DNA from: Pseudoalteromonas rhizosphaerae
GTDB taxonomy: Bacteria > Pseudomonadota > Gammaproteobacteria > Enterobacterales > Alteromonadaceae
Reading direction: 5' to 3'
NCBI RefSeq assembly: GCF_902498845.1
Contig: NZ_CABVLM010000006.1
Coordinates: 124,001 to 188,000, forward strand
Length of the DNA stretch: 64,000 nt
Below the pieces are notes generated by a model. It made no database searches. It was not told where the DNA came from and was given only the letters and a program-made list of their open reading frames with translations. The translations under genes and the position numbers were made by a program. Positions 38,701 to 45,176 of the stretch are shown in pieces (position 1 is the first letter of the stretch; each line of letters begins with the position of its first letter).

Positions 38701-40764
38701 TTCAACACCCGAGACTACACCTGAGATAATCGGAGTCACATCATTAGAATCAGCAAATGAGTCAATACTGATGGTCGGAGCAGTCAAATCAATTAGCCCT
38801 GTTTCGGTATCTTGGGCTGTGTTTCCTGCTGTATCTTGCGTTGTGGCTGTCACCGTATATGGCCCTTCGGCTAAAGCACTGGCCACTGCTATGCTCCAAA
38901 CTCCACTGGCATTTATTTGTGTGATAACCGTTTGTTGCTGACCGTTACTATCTACAATGGTGACTGTTACTTGGCTTCCGGCAGCCAACCCTTGGGTAAT
39001 ACCTGAAATCGTCGGTTGTTGATCATTACTATCTACTAATGGATCGATATTGATCAGTGGGGCAGTTAAATCTATAGTACCCACTGCCGACGCTGAGCTG
39101 CTATTACCAGCTGGATCCGAAACGGTGGCTTGTACTGTATAATCGCCCTCCACCAATGCATTAATAACGTCAACTTGCCAATTGCCATTGCCGTCGGTTG
39201 TAGCCGTCAGCGTTTGCTGTTGCCCATCACTGCCTGTAACTAACAGAGTCACTGTTGTACCTGGCGGCACATCTAATACTGAGCCTGATATTAATGGTGT
39301 TGTGTCATTGCTATCGTTCAATTGATCAATCGAGATGACTGGACTGGTTAAATCTACTACACCAGCTGCACTATCTTCGGCTTGATTACCAGCGCTATCA
39401 GCGACGCTGGCTGTCACTGTAAATTGACCTTCAGCCAGTGCATCAACAACCTCTACAGACCAACTGCCATCAGCTGTAACCGAAGCAGTTAAAGCTTGCG
39501 CAACGCCGTCACTAGCTACAACGGTTATTGATACAAGCGTACCCGTAGCTACACCATTTACCGACCCCGTCAATGTAGGAGTCACGTCATTGGTATCAGC
39601 AATTGCATCAATCACAATTACTGGCGCGGTTAGATCTATAATGGCTGTAGTTTGTGCATTACCTTGGTTACCAGCTTCATCAACCGCATTTGCTTGAACA
39701 CCATAAGGACCTTCAGCCAAAGCTGCGGTGGTAACACTCCAATTACCTTGCTCATCAATTTGCGTCACAAACGTTTGCACTTGCCCACTGCTATCAGTCA
39801 CCGTAAGCGTTACATCATCACCGGCCACCAGCCCGACTACGAAGCCTGTAATTACTACCACTGGCGATGTCGAATCAGCAAGTGTATCAATACTCACAAG
39901 CGGTGCTGTGGTATCAATATCGGCAGCAATGTTATCTGAAATTGGATTGCCATCAGGACCAGTTGCTGTAACTTCCACAACAATTGGGCCATCTGGTAAT
40001 GGTTCTAATACCGGTGAAGTGAAGGTGCCATCAGGTTGCACAACAACATCAATCGTTTGTACATTACCCAAAGCATCGGTGATTGTAATTAATACTGTTT
40101 GACCCACTAAATTAGTCGATGTACCTGAAATAATCGGTTGCGGGTTATTAATTAAGCCAATGTCATTTAACTCTAAACTACCAATTAACGCGGTTTCGGG
40201 CACCACCCCATCGGTCGTATCACGAAGAGAAAAAATGCCATCATTGTTAGCTGTAAAACTATCATCAAAAGATAAACTACTTGGATCAATACCCTCAGCG
40301 ATACGTGCAAGTTCCACAAAGGAAGTACCTCCACCAGAACCTGTTGCAGCATTACCACCAGCGGCAGTGGCTTCTAATGTATCCAGTAAATCACCACCAC
40401 TTTCAAGGGCACTCAAAAAATCACTGACATCTTCACTTAAAGGAGAGGAGGATGCCTCATCTGCAGTATTCGGTTGGTTTAAGCTAGCAATGGCATCATC
40501 AATACTATCATCAAAAATTGTTGTTTCTGAGCTATCGCGGGTCGTTTTGGCAACAAGGTCGGGGGTGATTCTTACCCGTTGATTGGCAGGAATAGACAGA
40601 GACATACCTTTGATATCGATCATAACCGAGGAGTTCTCAGCAGTGATAATAACATCACCAACCGTCAGCGCGTCCCCCAACGATAATGCCCGAATTGAAC
40701 CATCTTCTAAAACAATCCCAGCTGAGCCTTGAATGTCTATGATCAGTAATTGATTTGCGTCCAT
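23713..40764 (-). CDS. lapA: Giant LapA-type biofilm adhesin with about 57 Ig-like domains
   Basis: A secreted, cell-surface-retained adhesin of 5,683 residues, over 0.5 MDa. I start it at the ATG at 40764 (MDANQLLIIDIQG), which has AAAGG upstream; a TTG six codons earlier would overlap that site. Domains: N-terminal retention module (1-125, with GSAGIVLEDGSIRALSLGDALTVGDVI-type hairpin repeats); linker with the LapG cleavage motif TAAG at residues 133-136 (cut expected between A134 and A135); about 57 tandem bacterial Ig-like domains of about 90-95 residues with the consensus DTTAP ... TPTISG ... DGTWSV ... ASVTDAAGN; and a C-terminal region of about 250 residues with an acidic Ser/Leu-rich tail as the type I secretion signal. 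I see no RTX nonapeptides, vWFA domain or cysteine. Residues about 1122-2052 are ten near-identical 93-residue units, and an 831-residue block is duplicated behind them. It is divergent from its own secretion genes. Confidence 0.95.
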   Translation of the reverse strand: MDANQLLIIDIQGSAGIVLEDGSIRALSLGDALTVGDVIITAENSSVMIDIKGMSLSIPANQRVRITPDLVAKTTRDSSETTIFDDSIDDAIASLNQPNTADEASSSPLSEDVSDFLSALESGGDLLDTLEATAAGGNAATGSGGGTSFVELARIAEGIDPSSLSFDDSFTANNDGIFSLRDTTDGVVPETALIGSLELNDIGLINNPQPIISGTSTNLVGQTVLITITDALGNVQTIDVVVQPDGTFTSPVLEPLPDGPIVVEVTATGPDGNPISDNIAADIDTTAPLVSIDTLADSTSPVVVITGFVVGLVAGDDVTLTVTDSSGQVQTFVTQIDEQGNWSVTTAALAEGPYGVQANAVDEAGNQGNAQTTAIIDLTAPVIVIDAIADTNDVTPTLTGSVNGVATGTLVSITVVASDGVAQALTASVTADGSWSVEVVDALAEGQFTVTASVADSAGNQAEDSAAGVVDLTSPVISIDQLNDSNDTTPLISGSVLDVPPGTTVTLLVTGSDGQQQTLTATTDGNGNWQVDVINALVEGDYTVQATVSDPAGNSSSASAVGTIDLTAPLINIDPLVDSNDQQPTISGITQGLAAGSQVTVTIVDSNGQQQTVITQINASGVWSIAVASALAEGPYTVTATTQDTAGNTAQDTETGLIDLTAPTISIDSFADSNDVTPIISGVVSGVEAGTLVTVILVDSAGTVQTVTTTVNADGSWQVGTNQAISEGEFSITASVTDTAGNQATDVAQGLIDLTAPTINLEPLANTADDTPVISGQVSGVAVGTMVTIVVTDANGVQQTLMTSVLADGGFAIEVDSALAQGSYSVTASVTDNAGNQASDTQTGLIDSSLLSVTIDVIGETNDTTPSISGTSLNAVAGDTVSVLITGFDGQTQLLTTQVDNNGDWSVTPTIALVEGGFSVNATLTDSLGNIVSDNATGIIDTTAPILTIDNLDTVSDSTPIISGQTDEPAGSVVSLVVTDGVNSQNLTAIVNTDGSWSVEVPIALQNGAINVDASITDTAGNQATASDTFILNGNAPSISIDTVADGNDVTPTISGTSDAPDGTLITVVITDSNNNSQTLNTTVIAGVWSVDAQDALAEGEFTVNASITVNGLTSDAQATGIIDTLAPTFDIDPLSVTNDTTPTITGSSDEIGGLVSITVTDANGAVQTLTATVLADGTWSVDIPTPLAEGAFQVDASVTDVAGNTASDTENGGVIDTQAPTFDIDPLAATNDSTPTITGSSDEIGGIVSVIVTDATGAVQTLIATVLADGTWSVDIPTPLAEGAFQVDGSVTDAAGNTASDTENGGVIDTQAPTFDIDPLSDSNDTTPTITGSSDEIGGIVSVIVTDATGAVQTLTATVLADGTWSVDIPTPLAEGAFQVDASVTDVAGNTASDTENGGVIDTLAPTFDIDPLAATNDTTPTITGSSDEIGGLVSVIVTDATGAVQTLIATVLADGTWSVDIPTPLAEGAFQVDASVTDAAGNTASDTENGGVIDTQAPTFDIDPLAATNDSTPTITGSSDEIGGIVSVIVTDANGAVQTLTATVLADGTWSVDIPNPLAEGAFQVDASVTDAAGNTASDTENGGVIDTLAPTVDINPLADSNDSTPTITGSSDEIGGLVSITVTDANGDIQTLTATVLADGSWSVDVPTPLAEGAFVVDASVTDAAGNTASDTENGGVIDTLAPTFDIDPLAATNDSTPTITGSSDEIGGIVSVIVTDATGAVQTLIATVLADGTWSVDVPTPLAEGTFQVDGSVTDAAGNTASDTENGGVIDTQAPTFDIDPLAATNDTTPTITGSSDEIGGIVSVIVTDANGAVQTLTATVLADGTWSVDIPTPLAEGAFQVDASVTDAAGNTASDTENGGVIDTQAPTFDIVPLAATNDATPTITGSSDEIGGLVSVIVTDATGAVQTLTATVLADGTWSVDVPTPLAEGAFQVDASVTDTAGNTASDTENGGVIDTQAPSFDIDPLAATSDSTPTITGSSDEIGGLVSITVTDANGTVQTLTATVLADGTWSVDVPIPLAEGAFQVDASVTDAAGNTASDTENGGVIDTTAPIVTIDAPALTNDNTPLVTGTSDLANSDIAITFTGANGSHTVTVQTDASGNWSAEATQPLIDGAYTVTASLTDAAGNTGSASDNGVVDTIPPELAFTPTFLLGQLVSLSGTSDLPAGSTVTVTQNLLGGGVINYTATTDAAGNWSLVGLSIPLLTLSSITASASDEAGNVRTITSTDFDGTPPTLTVSVDTLSNDNTPAISGTTDAGQGAAVTVVVTDKDGNSETLSATVDANGDWVISPTTPLPDGAFSVEVSVRDSVGNETTDSISGVIDTTAPSLTVQGVGAGSDVTPVFSGTSNEIGGTVTLVVTDANGVEQTLSATVQSNGQWSVEVPNGLSEGDYTVDAVITDAAGNDTQVALTGNIDTSVPVVMVNDNGLGNNATPTITGTSTEPAGTVVSISIVDVNGDSYGLSATVLADGSWQVTAPSLPDGSYTVTASITDAAGNTGSDTGTGSVDTLDPLISINNLGAINDDTPTLSGTSSEPQGTVISLTVTDSGGIITTLSATVDANGEWAVTSPVLGDDDYTVVASVSDAAGNSNSATDTFTLNTLAPSITINAIGETNDTTPTINGSSDAPDGSVVTVVINDGINPAETVQTTVTGGTWSVTASSDLAEGDFSVIATVEDGVGNQGTASVNGIIDTTMPDISINPPADSNDTTPTISGTASAPQGSIVTLVFNDAAGNSHTVTTQMTPSGTWSVPALDALAEGTYTVTASVSDQAGNPASASVTGLIDVTAPIISVNALADSSDVTPLISGQSSGVPAGTQVSVTIIAANGAVQSATATTDGAGNWSVEASNAIIEGEYTVNVSVTDSAGNTGTDSETGVIDTTAPSVTIDAPALTNDNTPVVTGTSDLASSDIAITFTDANGSHTVTVQTNASGNWSAEATQPLVDGAYTVTASITDDAGNTASASDIGVVDTIPPELAFVPTFLLGQLVSLSGTSDLPAGSTITITENLIGGGIGATYTTTTDANGDWTLVGLTIPLLTVASVTASASDEAGNVRTITSTDFDGTPPTLTVSVDTLSNDNTPAISGTTDAGQGTAVTVVVTDKDGNTQTLTATVDANGDWVISPTTPLPDGAFSVDVSVLDGVGNETTDSISGVIDTTAPSLTVQGVGDGSDVTPVFSGTSNEIGGTVTLVVTDANGVEQTLSATVQSNGQWSVEVPNGLSEGDYTVDAVITDAAGNDTQVALTGNIDTSVPVVMVNDNGLGNNATPTITGTSTEPTGTVVNISIVDVNGDSYGLSATVLADGSWQVTAPSLPDGSYTVTASITDAAGNTGSDTGTGSVDTLDPLISINNLGAINDDTPTLSGTSSEPQGTVISLTVTDSGGIITTLSATVDANGEWAVTSPVLGDDDYTVVTSVSDAAGNSNSATDTFTLNTLAPSITINAIGETNDTTPTINGTSSAADGSVVTVVINDGINPAETVQTTVNGGTWSVTATSALAEGDFTVTASVEDGAGNQGTASVTGIIDTTMPDISINPPADSNDTTPTISGTASAPQGSIVTLVFNDAAGNSHTVTTQMTPSGTWSVPALDALAEGTYTVTASVSDQAGNPASASVTGLIDVTAPVISVNALADSSDVTPLISGQSSGVPAGTQVNVTIIAANGAVQSATATTDGAGNWSVEASNAIIEGEYTVNVSVTDSAGNTGTDSETGVIDTTAPSVTIDAPALTNDNTPVVTGTSDLASSDIAITFTDANGSHTVTVQTNASGNWSAEATQPLVDGAYTVTASITDAAGNTGNASDNGVVDTIAPELRIIPSFLLGNLVSLSGDSDLPAGSTITITEHLVGGLIGASYTATTDADGNWQLLNLTVPLLNLAYITASATDAAGNISTVSTLDFDNVAPDLTVSVDALSNDTTPVISGDTDMGQGTVINLTVVDSDNVSQTFTAVVQADQTWSVSVPQAIAQGTYTVTASVRDGVGNLTTEQTTGVIDSVAPSLFIDNLAPTANTAPTITGSSNEIGGDVSVTIAGQTLQATVASDGTWQVTLPSALTDGDYTVDVTITDDAGNQQTASATLTIDSTTPVLTITALEVGNDATPTISGTSTEPQGTEVAIVLVDANGDTQQFTALVQADGSYSATPTADIADGDYIVTATITDAANNIGTVQGNGTVDTLDPSLTLNGLGTFNDSTPMISGSSDEIGATVTVNVNDDSNSYQLTAVVQADGRWSVQVIDALNDGAITITANVSDTAGNQASASSNATLDTNAPTISIASLQATMDTTPTISGTTDARDGTNVTIEIIASGIVVQTLTTQALAGQWTIDVSNALVEGSYTVNAVVSEDGLTGSSSTSLAIDLTAPTLAVNSPSITNDTTPLISGTSDAAQGTIVELLITDSTGTEQSAQATVKANGTWSVALGSALAEGRYSIAATITDIAGNSNLAQTTGEIDLTPPTVLIDPLSSTADKTPIVSGGAVGAVAGNTVAVTFTDAQGASHTINTTLAADLTWQVEASQALAEGAYSVTAVVTDTAGNVGQLTANAVIDSIDPEITIDQSSLILTQDTTPLISGTSDEANATVEVTFTDASGTEQVVTVTTDAQGDWQAAANTALAEGVYSVKATITDMAGNQGEDSKTGGEVDITPPALTIVPSFLLGSLVSLSGTSDLSEGSVVTITNHLVGGAVGLPYTATVDANGDWSVLNLSVSLLTLAYVEASATDAAGNTTTISTLDFDNTAPELTLSTPALTMDSTPTISGTTDLGEGAQVTLVVTGQGVATQTFSATVQANGSWSVNVPQDLGDGQYTVQARVRDGVGNLTEQTASGVIDTTAPTLTINPLSITSDATPTISGTSNELGATVTVTIDGQTLTTLVNGSGLWQVTTTTLTDGDYNINATVSDSAGNSVNQTANLSIDTEAPELTIAPLSLSNDSTPTISGNSNEPQGSTVSITVVDGNGDTQNLIATIDSNGNWQATAAALPDGTFTATASVTDSAALTTTASTTAMIDTSAPTISVDSIGTINIATPQLSGLTNEPAGTQLSVTVTDNNSSYTYTTQVQADGSWSINVTDSLVDGTITVAASITDLAGNSTTSTSVTGLLNTSAPSIAIVAPADTNDTTPNFSGSSDAVDGSAVVVTVTDSAAQTQIYNTTVVDGLWIVLVTQALSEGIYTVTATVTEAGLTADASVSGLVDITAPVLTINEPGTSGDATPVISGSTDAGVGSIVTIVLVDSLGTTDTVTAMVQPGGVWSVASNQPLAEGGVAITASVNDSAGNQGSNTATLTLDLTGPVIAIDVISDTNDLTPQITGTVTGAPGNSQVTVLFTDAAGNTQTVTTTTASNGNWLIEPNTALAAGSYTVDVTVQDEYGNATTVQESGVIDTVAPTIAITSGLILTNDATPEISGTSSEAGRTVTLIFDNGIAQTSVTTTTQGDGSWSISPNDILLDGSYTVSATVSDIAGNTTATSAMTGLEIDTIPPSLTNIDTNSILLGLVVTGFDGETDAEDGAIVRLDNALALGITLLSDGGAVVNNGTWNIGIVDVNLADLLGAGLSDARFSITDSIGNIRVVDINGQDLEINGVDVSSAGVEPSAEFSGSDNSTELLSSNDDSIDLSKISSVAPVSELTPQLSQLTVADLLAESEQNNLLALDPVSESNSLVFTAQQKATAEPALDVQNQSEEMIKKLIESGNNQIDS
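29400..31620. repeat. 2,493-bp super-repeat in adhesin gene, C-terminal-side copy
   Basis: This stretch matches 31893-34113 base for base over long runs with a constant offset of 2,493 bases, that is 831 codons or nine Ig-like domains. Differences are scattered single bases. Similarity fades at both edges, for example near 29340-29400. Confidence 0.92.
31893..34113. repeat. 2,493-bp super-repeat in adhesin gene, N-terminal-side copy
   Basis: Partner of 29400-31620. The nine domains appear in the same order in both copies, recognisable from their starts (VTIDAPALTND, FTPTFLLGQ or FVPTFLLGQ, TVSVDTLSND, TVQGVG, MVNDNGLGNN, ISINNLGAIND, ITINAIGETND, ISINPPADSND, ISVNALADSSD). A third, diverged copy of the same series continues on the low-coordinate side of 29340. 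Confidence 0.92.
34605..37395. repeat. Ten tandem 279-bp repeats in adhesin gene
   Basis: Ten consecutive Ig-like modules of exactly 93 codons (279 bases), each containing APTFDIDPL, TPTITGSSDEIGG, DGTWSVD and PLAEGAFQVD. They differ by only a few bases each. Sampled 60-base lines here are about 57% GC, against about 43-45% in the outer, more diverged modules of the same gene. Confidence 0.93.
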
Positions 40765-40995
40765 TTTGCTGCCTTTAATCAAGAGTTATACCTTTGTATT
40801 ACTCAAATTTAGGACATCACAGCCAAAAGGATACTGGACTAAAGTACAGGTTTTTAATTTTTAAAATAGTATTAAAAGATTAAAAAACTGGTAGAAATTA
40901 ATTTTTGTACTTTATCAAAGTTCTATTTGCACAAATTGATTTCGTTGTCTAAAACTAAATTTAATTGCCCATAAATTTGGATCTAAGAGGACGAA

Positions 40996-42996
40996 ATGGC
41001 TAAGAAAACTAACTTTACCGGTACTAGATTTACAACTCTAATTGGTTTGGTTTTAGCTGCAAATGGATTTACCCCCAATCTTTATGCAGAACAAACTTCG
41101 ATCATGCCTTTAACTTATGTAGCCGACAAAGCGATTGCGAGCAACCCAGAAGTTCAGCAAGCTTGGCATGCTTTTAAAGCATCTGTTTATGGCATTGACG
41201 CAGCACAATCTGGGTATTTACCGACCCTAGACGCATCAGTCAGTGCCGGCTATGAAAAGCGCAACTACGGCGTAGAAGATGAATACAATCGAAATACGGC
41301 AGAGTTAACATTACGACAAATGCTCTATGATGGTTTCCAAACATCTAATACAGTTAAACGCTTTGAGCGAATTCAGCTCATTCGCTATTTTGAAATGCTC
41401 TCCCAAGCAGAGCAAACCGCCCTGCAAGCAAGCGTTGCCTACCTTGATGTACAGAAGTTCACCACGTTAGTTGAGCTGGCACAAAAAAATCTTCAAGAGC
41501 ATGAATCGGTTTATCAGCAAATTGAGCAAAGTGTTGGTGCTGGAGTTGCAAGAGCTGCCGATCTTGAACAGATCAGCGGCCGCCTATCACTTGCACAATC
41601 AAATGTAATGACTGAATACGCAAATCTCCATGATGTTAGCGCACGCTACTTACGCATAGTCGGCGAACTTCCTCAGCAAGGCACCGTGGCTGCAAAATTA
41701 AATGAAGACAGCATCCCCATTTCGATTAATCAAGCTCTTGATATTGCCTATAAAAACAGCCCAAATTTTTATGCATCGCTCTACAATATTGAAGCGCAGC
41801 AAGCAAATGCCCAATCGCAGAAATCCGCCTTTCATCCAAAGGTTGATTTATCCGCCCGATATGGCTCCCAAGATCGCGATGAACTTGGTTTTAATCAAAC
41901 CCGTACCGAAGCCCGGGTTGGGATTGATGTACGTTACAATCTCTATAACGGGGGCCTCGATAGCGCTAATTTAGAACAAGCTTATCAAGAAGTTAATATT
42001 GCAAAATACCAGCGAGATCAATCCTGTATCGAAATTCGTCAAAATCTGCAAGTTGCTTATAACAATGTCAAAGTACTTGAAAGTAAATTACCAGCCCTTG
42101 ACCAGCATCGCCGCTCATCAGACAAAGTAAAAGTTGCCTATAAAGATCAATTTGATATTGGTCAACGCACGTTATTAGATGTGTTGGATGCAGAAAACGA
42201 GTCATTCCAGTCAAACCGTTCCTATACAGCAGCACTTTATGAACGTCAAAGTGCCATATTAGCGATGCTAGCAGAAATGGGAAAACTACTTCCGACACTT
42301 AATGTAAGCTCAGACAAATTCCCGAAAATCACTGAATTAACAGATGATACTATTGCCCATAATGCCGAGTTTATCTGCCCTAAATACGATGTTGCAGCAA
42401 CAATCAATCGGCAAGCATTTTTGCAAAAAAAAGCCCAACAAGATAACGCCTATATGAGCATGACTGCGATGCCCAGTTATCTCAATGCACCGACCTTAAA
42501 TAGCAGTACATTTAGTGATGATGATAATGACGGTGTTGCCAACGAACAAGACGATTGCCCTTCGACCCCAACCTTGACTGAGGTAGATGAAAAAGGCTGC
42601 ACTAAATACAACAGTAATACTAATAACGTCGAGATCGGTATTCCGTTCGTGGCTGATTCAAGTGTTGTGCGCCCTGAGTATTTGCAAGAAATCGCACGCC
42701 TCGCTGATTTTTTAAAATCACACCCATCTAAAAATGTTGAAATACAAGGGCATGCTTCACTCGAAGGGCCTGCTCTTTACAATAAAAAACTATCAGAAAA
42801 ACGAGCATTCTCCGTGGCTGAAATTTTAATTCAGCAATACGGTGTTGCCCCTAAACGGGTTAAGTCACTCGGTTATGGAGTAGATAAACCAAGAATTAAT
42901 GAGATCTCTGTTCGAGCTAATGCCGCTAACCGCCGTATTGAAGCGGTGATCACAGACACAGAAACTGGCAATAGCTTTGTTGCGGCAAGTTATTAA
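40996..42996 (+). CDS. lapE: TolC-type outer-membrane channel fused to an OmpA domain
   Basis: The outer-membrane exit duct of the type I secretion system for the adjacent adhesin. The 666-residue protein has a signal peptide ending LYA, then a TolC/AggA-type efflux domain (about residues 35-450; repeats such as DAAQSGYLPTLDASVSAGYEKR and LRQMLYDGFQTSNTVKR, and ARVGIDVRYNLYNGG). Next comes a thrombospondin type-3-like acidic segment (DDDNDGVANEQDDCP, about 508-522) and a C-terminal OmpA-family peptidoglycan-binding domain (about 545-655: IQGHASLEGPALYNKKLSEKRA, RIEAVI). Ordinary TolC is about 450-490 residues, so the last 170 are an added module that could tie the channel to the cell wall. 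A GAGGAC ribosome site precedes the ATG. Confidence 0.93.
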   Translation: MAKKTNFTGTRFTTLIGLVLAANGFTPNLYAEQTSIMPLTYVADKAIASNPEVQQAWHAFKASVYGIDAAQSGYLPTLDASVSAGYEKRNYGVEDEYNRNTAELTLRQMLYDGFQTSNTVKRFERIQLIRYFEMLSQAEQTALQASVAYLDVQKFTTLVELAQKNLQEHESVYQQIEQSVGAGVARAADLEQISGRLSLAQSNVMTEYANLHDVSARYLRIVGELPQQGTVAAKLNEDSIPISINQALDIAYKNSPNFYASLYNIEAQQANAQSQKSAFHPKVDLSARYGSQDRDELGFNQTRTEARVGIDVRYNLYNGGLDSANLEQAYQEVNIAKYQRDQSCIEIRQNLQVAYNNVKVLESKLPALDQHRRSSDKVKVAYKDQFDIGQRTLLDVLDAENESFQSNRSYTAALYERQSAILAMLAEMGKLLPTLNVSSDKFPKITELTDDTIAHNAEFICPKYDVAATINRQAFLQKKAQQDNAYMSMTAMPSYLNAPTLNSSTFSDDDNDGVANEQDDCPSTPTLTEVDEKGCTKYNSNTNNVEIGIPFVADSSVVRPEYLQEIARLADFLKSHPSKNVEIQGHASLEGPALYNKKLSEKRAFSVAEILIQQYGVAPKRVKSLGYGVDKPRINEISVRANAANRRIEAVITDTETGNSFVAASY

Positions 42997-43037
42997 TCTG
43001 AACTAGTTAAACAATATAAAGTGGTATTGGAAGCTAT

Positions 43038-45176
43038 ATGGAAATAGATGATGAAATCGGTCATGGTGGTATTTTAGTCGACTGCTTAGCAATTTTATGC
43101 CACTACCATGATCGTGAATTTTCCCGCGAAACCTTGCTAAATGGGCTTCCTCTTGAGCAAGGTAATCTTACTCCTTCTGGTTTTTCAAGGGCTGCAAAAC
43201 GCATTGGTTTTAAAACTAAAGTTGTAAATAAACAACTTATTAAAATCAATACGGCATTATTACCCGCTATTTTACTACTAGAAAATAATCAAGCCTGTGT
43301 GATCACTGCACTGGATCCGCAATTACACACCGTAGAAGTTATTTACCCTGAACTCAGCGATTCGGCAGTAACCTTACAGATTACAGAACTGAGCAAAAAT
43401 GCCACTGATATTGTTATTTATACACGTCCTGAATTCACCTTTGATGCCCGCTCGCCAGTGCTGCAAAAACTATCTAAAGACGGCTGGTTTTGGGGCGTGA
43501 TAAAAGAATGTCGATCCTTGTATAAAGACGTGATTATTTCAGCCATTGCACTAGGCGTACTTTCAATTGCGATGCCATTATTTGTTATGAACGTGTATGA
43601 TCGAGTGGTACCAAATCAAGCTGTTGAAACACTATGGGTATTAGCCATTGGCGTATTAATCGCGCTGACCGCCGACTTCATTTTAAGGTTAGTACGCAGC
43701 TATTTTGTCGAACTAGCAGCAAGTCGTATCGACGTAAAAGTCTCCGCAGTTATTATGGAGCGAGTACTGGGTATGCAGTTAAAAAACCGCCCTACATCGG
43801 CGGGCTCATTTGCCAGCAATATCCAGTCATTTGAAGCTGTACGAGGATTTTTCAGCTCAATCACGCTTATCGCTTTGGTTGATTTACCCTTTGTACTTTT
43901 ATACCTCACCGTGATTGCTATCATTGGCGTACAGCTTAGTATCCCGATCATTGTCGGAGCACTGTTGCTACTATGCTATGCCTTAGCCGCCCACCGTAAA
44001 TTAGAAGCGCTATCAGAGCAAACAATGAAAGCCAGTTCAATGCGTAATGCTATTTTAGTAGAGAGTCTCACCAATATCGAGGACGTTAAAAGCTTTCATA
44101 GTGAATGTAAAACCCAGGCTGCATGGGAAAAATCAACCATTTATATTGCTCGGGTTAATGCACAGAGCCGGCTGATCTCCGGTTCAATTGCTAACTCAGC
44201 CACTTGGCTACAACAATGTGTTGGCGTGATAATTATGATTATTGGGGTGCACTTAGTTATTGCTGGTGATTTAACCCAAGGAGGCTTGATCGCCGCCTAT
44301 TTATTATCTTCACGCACTATGGGGCCAATCGGTCAATCTGCCGCTGTGTTAGCACAATTTCACCATGCCGCTATTGCCATGCATTCACTCAATGAAATAA
44401 TGGAAAAAGAAATTGAGCGTCCTGCAGGAAAGCATTGGTTAAGTCACCCCGTTTTACGTGGTGATATAGAGTTTCATGATGTGCACTTTAAATATGCTGA
44501 TGACAGTAACGAAGCATTATCAGGTGTATCATTTAAAATCAAAGCCGGTGAAAAAGTGGCTATCCTAGGACGTAATGGCTCAGGAAAAAGCACGCTAGAG
44601 AAGTTAATCCTAGGGCTGCATGAGCCAAATTCAGGATCAATTTTAATTGATAACACCGATATTCACCAAATAGATCCCGCAGAATTACGCCATAACATTG
44701 GTTATGTTCCACAAACTATCTCACTATTTTTTGGCACCCTCAAAGACAACATCACCTTAAGTGCATGGCACGCCAAAGATGAACAAATTATTAGTGCTTG
44801 CGAGCGTAGCCAATTATTCGATCTTATAAACTCTCATCCTGATGGCTTTGACCTACAAGTTGGCGAACAAGGTCGCTTACTTTCTGGTGGACAACGCCAA
44901 GCTGTGGGAATGGCTCGAGCATTGATCAATGATCCACCCATACTCATTCTCGATGAACCAACCTCAGCACTGGATCATAATAGCGAAGCCAAAATCATCG
45001 CCAATTTAAAACAACACAGCCAAGATAAAACCTTACTTGTTGTTACTCACAGAACCTCATTACTTGAGTTAGTCGATCGTATTATCGTAATTGATAATGG
45101 CAAAATTATCGCCGACGGTGCAAAAGCCAACGTTATCGCGTCTCTCAATAATCAAGCCGTAGAGCGTGCCTCATGA
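43038..45176 (+). CDS. lapB: Type I secretion ABC transporter (ATPase/permease)
   Basis: The inner-membrane ABC exporter for the giant adhesin, 712 residues. Order: N-terminal C39-like domain (about 1-135), transmembrane domain (about 160-440), nucleotide-binding domain (about 475-700). The C39 domain keeps a Cys in ILVDCLAIL but lacks a recognisable catalytic His (the expected region reads NQACVITAL), so it should bind the substrate and not cleave it. ATPase motifs: Walker A GRNGSGKS (near 510), signature LLSGGQRQAVGMARAL, Walker B ILILDEPTSALD, H-loop VVTHRTS. It overlaps lapC by 4 bases (ATGA). Confidence 0.95.
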   Translation: MEIDDEIGHGGILVDCLAILCHYHDREFSRETLLNGLPLEQGNLTPSGFSRAAKRIGFKTKVVNKQLIKINTALLPAILLLENNQACVITALDPQLHTVEVIYPELSDSAVTLQITELSKNATDIVIYTRPEFTFDARSPVLQKLSKDGWFWGVIKECRSLYKDVIISAIALGVLSIAMPLFVMNVYDRVVPNQAVETLWVLAIGVLIALTADFILRLVRSYFVELAASRIDVKVSAVIMERVLGMQLKNRPTSAGSFASNIQSFEAVRGFFSSITLIALVDLPFVLLYLTVIAIIGVQLSIPIIVGALLLLCYALAAHRKLEALSEQTMKASSMRNAILVESLTNIEDVKSFHSECKTQAAWEKSTIYIARVNAQSRLISGSIANSATWLQQCVGVIIMIIGVHLVIAGDLTQGGLIAAYLLSSRTMGPIGQSAAVLAQFHHAAIAMHSLNEIMEKEIERPAGKHWLSHPVLRGDIEFHDVHFKYADDSNEALSGVSFKIKAGEKVAILGRNGSGKSTLEKLILGLHEPNSGSILIDNTDIHQIDPAELRHNIGYVPQTISLFFGTLKDNITLSAWHAKDEQIISACERSQLFDLINSHPDGFDLQVGEQGRLLSGGQRQAVGMARALINDPPILILDEPTSALDHNSEAKIIANLKQHSQDKTLLVVTHRTSLLELVDRIIVIDNGKIIADGAKANVIASLNNQAVERAS

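Noticed and set aside
40765..40782. Start of the adhesin at the upstream TTG (six more codons)
   Set aside because: That start would place the AAAGG ribosome site inside the gene. The ATG at 40764 begins directly with the retention-module sequence.
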